Under the pieces are notes generated by a model that worked only from the letters and a program-made list of their open reading frames with translations, did no database searches and was not told the DNA's origin. The position numbers were made by a program, and so were the translations under genes. 9,416 nucleotides of DNA from Rhodopirellula sp. (lineage in GTDB: Bacteria; Planctomycetota; Planctomycetia; Pirellulales; Pirellulaceae), in NCBI GenBank assembly GCA_003513555.1, contig DOPG01000428.1, positions 1-9,416 of the forward strand. Direction: 5' to 3'. Positions 1 to 6,900 of the stretch are shown piece by piece (positions within the stretch are counted from its first letter, which is position 1; every line of letters begins with the position of its first letter).

Positions 1-782
1 CCTGCAGGGTCTTCGTCGCGCGTTAGCTGCGTCATGGACTCAAGCAGTGGGGGGGGAAGCGTATTGGCTCGACCAAGAACGCGTACAGCGTTGGATTTTA
101 CTTGAGGGTCATTGTCTGATAGGGCAAATGCCAAGCTCGGATGAGCGATTGGGCCGAGTTTGCCAAGTGAGTTGACAGCCATACGCCTGATGTTGACGCT
201 GTCATCTTCGAGCAGGGGAGTGAGAAGTTCGGTAACTGGCTTTGCGTTATCCTTCATCCAGCCGAGTGCCTGGATTGCACCGCCGCGTTGTGCGGCGGAG
301 GAGTCAGAGAGTCGTTCACCAAGGATCGGTAGAGCGTTCGCCCCTATTTGTCCAATTGCCCATGCTGCCCTATATCTTTTCTGCACACTGCGGTCGGCAA
401 AAGTATTGCAAAGCGGTTCGATTGCTTTTTCTGCTCCAGTTCCAATTTTCCCAATTGCTGTAACCGATTGCATCCAGACCTGTTCATCACGATCATCTAG
501 TTGTGCAATCAAAGCATCGAGAGCTGGTAACGCGTCCTTGCCCATTGTGGCAAGTTTGTAGGCAGCATCGCGACGCTTATTTAAATCAGCATCACCAAGC
601 GATGCTGCGAGCTTTTGGGCATCGCTTATCGAGTCTTGCTGCACCGGGGTTTCTTGGGAGTTGACCCTGTTTGTTTCCACGCAGCAGATGGAAATGAAGA
701 TCAGCACCACCGCCGCAGAGGCATTTGCGTGTTTAACAGGCCTCCCGAGCGATCTCGGTTTGATTGAGAGGTTCTTTGCCAC
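1..782 (-). CDS. HEAT-repeat protein with N-terminal membrane/export segment, C-terminus cut by the window edge
   Basis: An uninterrupted minus-strand frame runs from a GTG at 782-780 to the left edge, giving 260 complete codons. After a basic N-terminus (about residues 1-22) comes a hydrophobic stretch, AAVVLIFISICC (about 23-34), which reads as a signal peptide or membrane anchor. From about residue 64 there are six HEAT-like helical repeats of roughly 30-33 residues and the start of a seventh. Each has a small-residue core followed by a Gly and then an Asp-rich turn, for example AVNSLGKLGP and AIQALGWMKD. HEAT repeats are protein-binding scaffolds and no catalytic motif is visible. The gene begins 76 bp after the DUF1552 stop, so the two could share a transcript. 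The start is uncertain: GTG 782 has no clear ribosome binding site, the frame stays open further upstream, and no ATG precedes the hydrophobic segment. The Cys pair ending the segment resembles a lipobox only weakly. Confidence 0.82.
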   Translation of the reverse strand, partial: MAKNLSIKPRSLGRPVKHANASAAVVLIFISICCVETNRVNSQETPVQQDSISDAQKLAASLGDADLNKRRDAAYKLATMGKDALPALDALIAQLDDRDEQVWMQSVTAIGKIGTGAEKAIEPLCNTFADRSVQKRYRAAWAIGQIGANALPILGERLSDSSAAQRGGAIQALGWMKDNAKPVTELLTPLLEDDSVNIRRMAVNSLGKLGPIAHPSLAFALSDNDPQVKSNAVRVLGRANTLPPPLLESMTQLTRDEDPA

Positions 783-858
783 TGTTGGCCATTTTCGGAC
801 AGAGGGACCAGTGTTGAGTGCCGAGCGTCGAAGCGGAATCAGCTCACAAAGCAGGGAA

Positions 859-2223
859 TCAAAGTTGTAGCTCCGATAGACAGCCAGTGCTGTCACCGAC
901 GAAATCAACGGGGGTACCAAAACGTTCCAGCATCGACATGAACAAGTTGCACATCGGCGTTTCGGGTGCGACCTGCACATGGCGACCAGAGTCAACTAAT
1001 CCACCGGCTTTTCCTGCGAGAAGAATTGGCAAGTTCTCGTTGTTATGACGATTCCCGTCACTGATTGCACTGCCGTAACAGATCATCGAGTTATCCAGCA
1101 GATTTGATGTGCCATCTGGTGTTGCCTTGAGTTTCTGAAGAAAATAACTGAGTTGCGCTACATGAAACTGATTGATTTTGCTGATCTTTTCAAGTTTGAC
1201 AGGGTCGTCGCGATGGTGGGAAAGGCCGTGGTGGCCATCAGCAACGTTGATGTTGCGGTAGCTACGGTTACTGCCGGCATCAGCAAACATGCAACTGGCG
1301 ATACGGGTGCGGTCGGTCTGGAAAGCCAGCACCATCATGTCGCACATCAGTCGCAAGTGCTCGCCGTAGTCACGCGGAGTATTTGGTGGCTGTGGATAAT
1401 CAAGATCGATGTTGGCTGCGTTGTCATCGGTAGAACGCTCTATTCTTTGCTCTACCTCACGCACACCATTCAGGAATTCATCTAATTTCCGTTTGTCCTG
1501 AACAGCCATTGTCTTCTGCAAACGCTTCGCATCTTCTGAGATGAAGTCCAAGACACTCATTTTAAGACGTTCGCGCTGTTCCGCCTTTTTATCACGTCCT
1601 TTACCGGGCGAGTCACTGAACAGTCTCTCGAAAACCGATCTAGGGTTTGTTTCCTTACCGACGGGGGTTGAGGCTGATGACCACGCAATATTCGAAGAAT
1701 AAGCACAGCTGTAACCACTATCGCAATTACCTGCGCTGCGTCCCGCTTCACATCCAAGTTCAAGTGACGCGAATCGAGTTGCGTGTCCTGCTGCCTGAGC
1801 AGCAATCTGGTCTACCGAGACGCCGGAGCGAATATTCTGCCCGGCTGTCTTACGTGGCTGAGCACCAGTCAGGAACACCGATGCACTTCGTGCATGATCA
1901 CCTGCACCGTCACCATTCGCCCGACCCTTGTCATGCGTCAGACCACTCAGAACCATTAGCTCATCTTGAACAGGAGCCAAAGGCTGAAGAATCTTCGGTA
2001 GATCATATCCGTGACCGACGCTTTTCGGTGTCCAGTCCGATAGGTGTATGCCGTTAGGGACAAAGATGAAAGCCATGCGTTGCGGAGGCGTCTGTGGACG
2101 ATTCGAAGCGTAGGCGGTGCTGCCGTGCGACGCAGTACCCCGTGTCGCTAGTGATTCGAACCACGGCAGGGCCATGGAAACTCCGAGGCCACGCAGTATC
2201 GATCGTCGGGAGTGATTACTCAT
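859..2223 (-). CDS. HXXSHH (DUF1552) family protein, probably Tat-exported
   Basis: A complete 454-residue protein, within the usual size of the DUF1552 family (Pfam HXXSHH). The N-terminus, SRRSILRGLGVSMALPW (residues 5-21), has a twin-arginine-like pair before a hydrophobic core, as is common in planctomycete members. The family-defining motif HGLSHH is at residues 332-337. Other family-like stretches are FVPNGIH (54-60), DGAGDHARSASVFLTG (105-120), GSAISDGNRHNNENLPILL (384-402) and the C-terminal GDSTGCLSEL (443-452). The ATG at 2223 is preceded by GAGAA about six bases upstream, a modest ribosome binding site. The biochemical role of the family is not settled. It is distantly similar to DUF1501/alkaline-phosphatase-fold proteins and is usually found beside DUF1592/DUF1588 cytochrome-like genes in Planctomycetes. 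Here the upstream neighbour is instead a HEAT/heme protein 447 bp away, and the downstream neighbour is a HEAT-repeat protein. The family call is secure; the function is unknown. Confidence 0.93.
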   Translation of the reverse strand: MSNHSRRSILRGLGVSMALPWFESLATRGTASHGSTAYASNRPQTPPQRMAFIFVPNGIHLSDWTPKSVGHGYDLPKILQPLAPVQDELMVLSGLTHDKGRANGDGAGDHARSASVFLTGAQPRKTAGQNIRSGVSVDQIAAQAAGHATRFASLELGCEAGRSAGNCDSGYSCAYSSNIAWSSASTPVGKETNPRSVFERLFSDSPGKGRDKKAEQRERLKMSVLDFISEDAKRLQKTMAVQDKRKLDEFLNGVREVEQRIERSTDDNAANIDLDYPQPPNTPRDYGEHLRLMCDMMVLAFQTDRTRIASCMFADAGSNRSYRNINVADGHHGLSHHRDDPVKLEKISKINQFHVAQLSYFLQKLKATPDGTSNLLDNSMICYGSAISDGNRHNNENLPILLAGKAGGLVDSGRHVQVAPETPMCNLFMSMLERFGTPVDFVGDSTGCLSELQL

Positions 2224-2670
2224 ATTGATTCTCGTACTTCCGTGTCTGTCACAATTGCTAGTTGAGTGAACGATTGCCCAAGTTACAGGCCATTACTCCT
2301 AATCGTCCATGCAAGGACGGTGAAGCAATGAAAATCCTGGGAGCGAGTCGAAACGCTTAATGGAGGTTGGGGCGGGGGGCCGTGAACAGGGATCTGCCGG
2401 CCGACGCAGCTTGGACAAAATCCGAGCAAGTCGACTGAGCAGGGTAGGTGCGCCGATTCGCTCCAGCCTGTGTGCACACTTGCCGCTCACGACATCCTTA
2501 TTAACCGTTGATCACATTCTCCCCTATTCTAGACTCAAGGCTATCCCTTTGCACCCGGATCTTTGCGGACATTGGGGGCTCTGTCAATTTTTCTTCGAGC
2601 CCTCGGGTAGCATGGGCCGGTGGATTTGTGCGGCAAATCGGGTGATTCTTGTGCGAGATTTCGCCCCCGC
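2224..2670. other. 447-bp intergenic region with no convincing gene
   Basis: This is the longest stretch without a convincing gene, between the stop of the heme protein and the start of the DUF1552 gene. On the minus strand it holds a TTGACA hexamer (2582-2587) without a good partner, and a TAGAAT (2526-2531) with a poor upstream hexamer 17 bases away; either could belong to a promoter for the DUF1552 gene, with a long leader. A 10-bp palindrome lies at 2470-2479. A 63-codon minus-strand frame (2299-2490) starts with GTG shortly after an AAGGA, but its Pro/Arg/Ser-rich product resembles no family I know. No strong terminator hairpin follows the stop at 2671. The stretch may be leader sequence, a decayed gene, or plain spacer. 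Confidence 0.5.
2470..2479. repeat. 10-bp perfect palindrome GTGTGCACAC
   Basis: The sequence GTGTGCACAC reads identically on both strands. It sits inside the gene-less stretch about 250 bp upstream of the DUF1552 start. A short symmetric site in an upstream region could be an operator half-site pair, but a 10-mer palindrome can also occur by chance and no second copy was noticed nearby. Confidence 0.25.
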
Positions 2671-3807
2671 TCAGCCACCTGATTTCTTAAGAGTGAGTAT
2701 GTATTCAACTAGGTCTACCAATTGGTCGACCGTCAGCAGTTTTTGCAAATCTTGCGGCATCAGCGATGTTTTCTGTTTTTTGAAGATTTCAATGTCTTCC
2801 TGATCGACTGTCTTGTCGATTCCTTCGCTGTTACGAAGTGTTACGGCTTCATCTGTTTCACTTATCAGAAGCCCGGTAACAGCCAAGCCGTCGAGAGTCA
2901 GGATGGAATACGTCTCGAAGTTGTGGCTTACCGCAGCACTCGGATCGAGGATGGAGACGTACATCGCTTCACGCGATAATTTACTGCCGATTTCGCTTAG
3001 GTCTGGGCCTACCTCTTTTCCCTTACCCCGAACTTTGTGGCACTTGTTGCAGGTCCCAGCAGTCTCGAATATTTTGCGTCCCGCCTCGGCATCACCGGTG
3101 CGTTTCACAAGTTCAGATAACGCTGGTAGTGGGCGGCTATCTGCGGTGGCTGGGAGTTTCAGGTACTTGGCAGCAGTCGTCGCAATCTCGGTGTTGGAAG
3201 AACCAAGTAGGGCATTGGCTGCCGCGAAATTAAGATCATCTGGCAAATTTCCGCTCGTCACTAATTTCATGATTTTCTGCTGTCCATCGAGACGCTTCCC
3301 CAGTGCTTTAAGGGCTGCAGATCGGACTGCGACGGTTACAGCATCACTTTGCATCAGCGGTAAGAGGATTGAAACGGTTTGCTTGCCTGCTGCGTGCCCA
3401 ATCAACTGGACCGCAGCTTGAGCTTTGGTTTCGTTGTCCGACTTCGCCATTACGACCAGTGATTTATCTTGATTCATCGCAAACAGTAATTCAGCACCTC
3501 GAACTCCACCAGTTTCTGATGCATGGTCGATGCTGTACTTGACTAAAGATTCGGCGATTTCAGCAGGCTGAAATCGTTCGATCAATTCGAAGTATCGATC
3601 GCTGCCCTCTTCGGCACGCAGATATCGCATCACCGCAGCCTTGGCAGGAGCAGAACTTTCGAGATCGAAGTTCTGAAGGCGAAGCACCGTCTCAATGATC
3701 AGCTTGTCTTTGGGGGTGACATCACCAGTCTCCTCTCCATGCAAAGTCGCGGGCAGCAGCGCGCACGAAAGAAAGGCAAGAAGAGCAGTTGTCGAGAGCA
3801 TTCGCAT
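2671..3807 (-). CDS. Secreted HEAT / c-type cytochrome protein (Pirellula/Verrucomicrobium-type heme-binding domain)
   Basis: The chosen start, ATG 3807, gives 378 residues. It begins directly with a signal peptide, MRMLSTTALLAFLSCALLPA (1-20), with cleavage likely near residue 24. The frame extends to a TTG at 3891 and an ATG at 3885, but those add an Arg/Pro-rich stretch unlike a signal sequence. Residues about 30-225 are helical and HEAT-like. The C-terminal third is a c-type heme domain: the covalent heme site CNKCH is at 253-257, followed by GPDLSEIG (267-274), and Met350 in SLMP is the probable distal heme ligand. This order matches the TIGR02603 heme domain, which in many planctomycetes is fused to the C-terminus of the beta-propeller dehydrogenase. 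Here that dehydrogenase is the separate gene 156 bp upstream. The protein is probably a periplasmic or surface electron acceptor for it. The heme site is seen directly; the partnership is inferred. Confidence 0.92.
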   Translation of the reverse strand: MRMLSTTALLAFLSCALLPATLHGEETGDVTPKDKLIIETVLRLQNFDLESSAPAKAAVMRYLRAEEGSDRYFELIERFQPAEIAESLVKYSIDHASETGGVRGAELLFAMNQDKSLVVMAKSDNETKAQAAVQLIGHAAGKQTVSILLPLMQSDAVTVAVRSAALKALGKRLDGQQKIMKLVTSGNLPDDLNFAAANALLGSSNTEIATTAAKYLKLPATADSRPLPALSELVKRTGDAEAGRKIFETAGTCNKCHKVRGKGKEVGPDLSEIGSKLSREAMYVSILDPSAAVSHNFETYSILTLDGLAVTGLLISETDEAVTLRNSEGIDKTVDQEDIEIFKKQKTSLMPQDLQKLLTVDQLVDLVEYILTLKKSGG

Positions 3808-3963
3808 GAAGGCAGCCAAGTGCTGGTCCCCTAAGCAGGAAGGTTGAATTCGTGGTGGCACCAGTCGAAACCGGCGCCGCACCATTGCCAATGCAGAAAG
3901 TCATCACTGCAAAACGTAATCACAGCAGAATGCCATTAAAATAACCGGCATCCGTCCATTGAA

Positions 3964-6900
3964 TCAAAGACCCAGAAGACTTTTCAAGGCAGCGTCCTTG
4001 CGATCGCCGCTGTGAAAGTCGAAAGCTCGCATTAAACGATTTTGCTGGGCCTCGGTGACCTTGGGTTGCTGCAATGCTTTGACCAGATAATCGGCGGCTT
4101 CAGGTGCTCTGCTACGCCACACGATGTCTTGCCCTGCCGGTGTATTCCAGTCGTCGCCAACTTGTGCAAGCCATGCTGCGAAACACGCTTCTGGGTGAGT
4201 GTCGGCGCCGATTCCAAGTGCTTCGAGGTACCAGCGATCTTTGCCATCATGCTGAAGTGCGAGTTGGGCCCAGACCTGGGCTGCTTGCGGGGATTCACTG
4301 TGTCGTAATGCGACAGCGAGTTCTCGTCGTACTTGTGGCGACGGATCGTCTGCGACCGTCGCGATGTAGTCGAGAACATCCCCTTTCATCGCCGGGTCAC
4401 TTGCCAGTTTGAGTTGACGCGCGAGACGGATTCCAACGATGCGGAGGTCAGGATTCTTGCTTGCGAGGGCCTGCTTGATCGTTTGCGGCCCACGCCCATC
4501 GATCTTGCCCAACAGCCATAAAGCTCGCGCCTGGTAGATGGGATTCTTTGAGGATGCAAGGTTCAGCAGTGCCGACTCGGCTGCACGACCTTGCTTGTGA
4601 AGGGCCTGCCATGCCATGTAGCGTGCGGCGTAATTCGGATTTTTTAGTGCTTCGATCGATCCTTCAATGGTATCGAAGTTGAATTTTGGGATTTTGTAAT
4701 CGCCCTTGTGGTTGCCTGGCATGATGCGGAACAACCGGCCGCGATCCAGATCACCCATCCCGTGACCGCCCACGCCGGGGTCATACCAGTCTGCGACAAC
4801 AAGCGAACCGTCCGGCGCGACCTTCACGTCTGACGGGCGGAACCACTGGTCTTTGGTGCCGGTCAGGATGTTTCGGATTTTTGCTGAATAACCCGCTTCA
4901 TCATTGGAGATCATGTAGGCCCTGCAGACGTTTGGCCCTGCGTCGCAGTGCACCACATGTCCGCGGAACATGGGCAGTAGGTCGCCCTCGTACACCGTGA
5001 TACCCGTGGGTGAACCCGCGCCCGTCTGGAGCAGGTTGGGGACTACGCCCGGATCGCTAAGATGCCAGTGTCGTTCTGGGATACTGTCCCGCATCCCTGT
5101 TCTCTTCGCTTTCCAGCCTGCACCGGTTTTTTCATCCTTGTAACCATAGTTGCCAAACTCCATCACATAGTTAATTCGAACGCCTCGGTTACCATCGTCG
5201 TCGTTATCTGACTGCCAGATGCTTCCATAGGAATCTACCGTTACCATCCAGTTGTTTCGAAAGTTCCAGCCCAATGTTTCAAATTCGCTGCCGTCCAGAT
5301 TGCAGCGGAAAACCATTCCTTCTTGATACGGTTGGCGATTCGCTGAGACGACAATACCTGCTGCATCAACGATTGGCTTGCCATCCTTGTCCTTGATTTG
5401 ACGGCCGGCGTTTCCAAAATTGAAATACAGTTTGCCATCAGGGCCGAACGTGAATGCATGAATTCCGTGGTCGTGTTGAGATCCGCTGATGCCACTGAAC
5501 AGCACTTCCTGGGTGTCTGGTTTGTCATCACCATCGGTGTCGGTAAAGACCTGTACTTTATCGCCGGCTGAGACGATCACTTTGTTACCAAGCACACAGA
5601 CGCCGTGCGGCGAGTCAATGTCACGGCCTTGGTAGTAAACTTTTTCACTATCGACTAACCCGTCACCGTTGGTGTCCTCAAGGATCAGGATGCGGTCACC
5701 CTCGGGGCGTTTTCCGTTATGTCTGCGATAGTTAACGATTTCGCAAACCCAAACACGTCCCAGGTGATCGATATCGATATTCGCTGGGCTAAGTAATTGT
5801 GGTTCGGCTGCAAACAGGCTTGCCGCGAGTTCGGTTCCTACCTCAAGGCCGTCGAGTGCGTCAGCAACTTCACGAGAACCTGCTCCTCCTCCGCCTGAGC
5901 CATTGGGAGCGGGTGGTGGCTGAGTGTAAACCGCAAACTGCACGCTACTAGCTTCTCCACATGCTCCTTGGTCGGTTCCGCCATTGTCGAGTCCAGCCAC
6001 AGCCTTGAAGTGGGTGTAACCGGCTGGTATGTCAAACGCGATGACGGAATTCGCGTGGGTGCCGATGCCGTAAGCGATCTCCTGGCCGTCGATCCTCATT
6101 GGATTGCCACCGCAATTCAGATTGACTCGAGGTTGGCCGAATCCGCTGGTGGCCGATTTCCATTTCAGGTCTGTTAGCTTTTTTTCTCCTTCAGGACCTG
6201 TCAGCCTGGGTTCGCCCCAATCTGCCCAGTCACAGCCATAACCGTTGCCACCATCGGTTGCGACGAGAAATAGCTGCTTGGCGTTGCCCAGTGCAGCGTC
6301 AACCACAACGCTATGGCCTTTTGTTTTCGAGTCAATCAAGTCGCTCTTGAAAATGGGCTTGGCCGCGCTATTGTTGCTCGATTTTGGTGCAGCGGGCACC
6401 GCGCGTTTGATTTTACGGCCCGGCTTCTTCTTTTTCGCGCCGGACTTGGGTTCATCCTGATTAGCTTCGAGGTCTTCCTCAGACGGGTTAGGCGTTGTGA
6501 TGCCTGAGTCGGGAACAGTGCCATGAGCGGTCCAAACAATCGCATTAAGAACGACTTTCCGGAAATTCTCATCCGCCCAGTTATGGTGAAAGTGTCCGCC
6601 TGTGAATCCAAAGCCACGTCCGCCACCGTCGCGTTCTGATGCCCAACCAACATGTTGGATCTCACCATTGGCTACCTCCTTGCGAACTGCTGGATTACCA
6701 CTGTGTGGGCCATCAGCACGTCGCATTGTGTCTTCGGGAGGGTGTGCCGACAGAATCGGGGTGACACCCTTCATTTTGTCCCTGAAACGCATATGGAAAT
6801 ACCACTCATCGTTGATGGTGAAGGGCTTTACACCGTTTGAGATAGGGTGGTCTGGAAATGACTCGAATTCGGCGTCCCAATGTGGATTAACGGACCAGTG

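Noticed and set aside
160..561. A 133-codon plus-strand frame.
   Set aside because: It is antisense to the HEAT-repeat gene, whose repeats are clearly coding on the minus strand; the Ser-rich plus product is a shadow.
733..792. A 19-codon ATG frame (790-792 start) just upstream of and overlapping the start of the HEAT-repeat gene.
   Set aside because: It is very short, ends in TAA before the hydrophobic segment, and has no clear ribosome binding site. It would matter only if a frameshift error joined it to the HEAT frame, which the sequence alone cannot show.
2360..2803. A 147-codon plus-strand frame spanning the 447-bp gap and the end of the heme protein gene.
   Set aside because: Its last third is antisense to the well-supported heme domain gene, the product is low in recognisable motifs and rich in Ser/Cys/Arg, and no other gene here is on the plus strand.
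2813..3421. A 202-codon plus-strand frame.
   Set aside because: It is entirely antisense to the HEAT/cytochrome gene and its product is Ser/Arg/Ala-rich without a family resemblance, as expected for a shadow frame.
3808..3891. An N-terminal extension of the heme protein to TTG 3891 or ATG 3885.
   Set aside because: The added residues are Arg/Pro-rich and would put a charged 28-residue tail before a normal signal peptide; ATG 3807 begins the signal directly.
3930..3951. An inverted repeat ATGCC ... GGCAT after the giant modular gene, considered as a terminator.
   Set aside because: The stem is only five pairs with a 12-base loop and there is no T-run after it on the minus strand. Transcription may well read into the heme gene.
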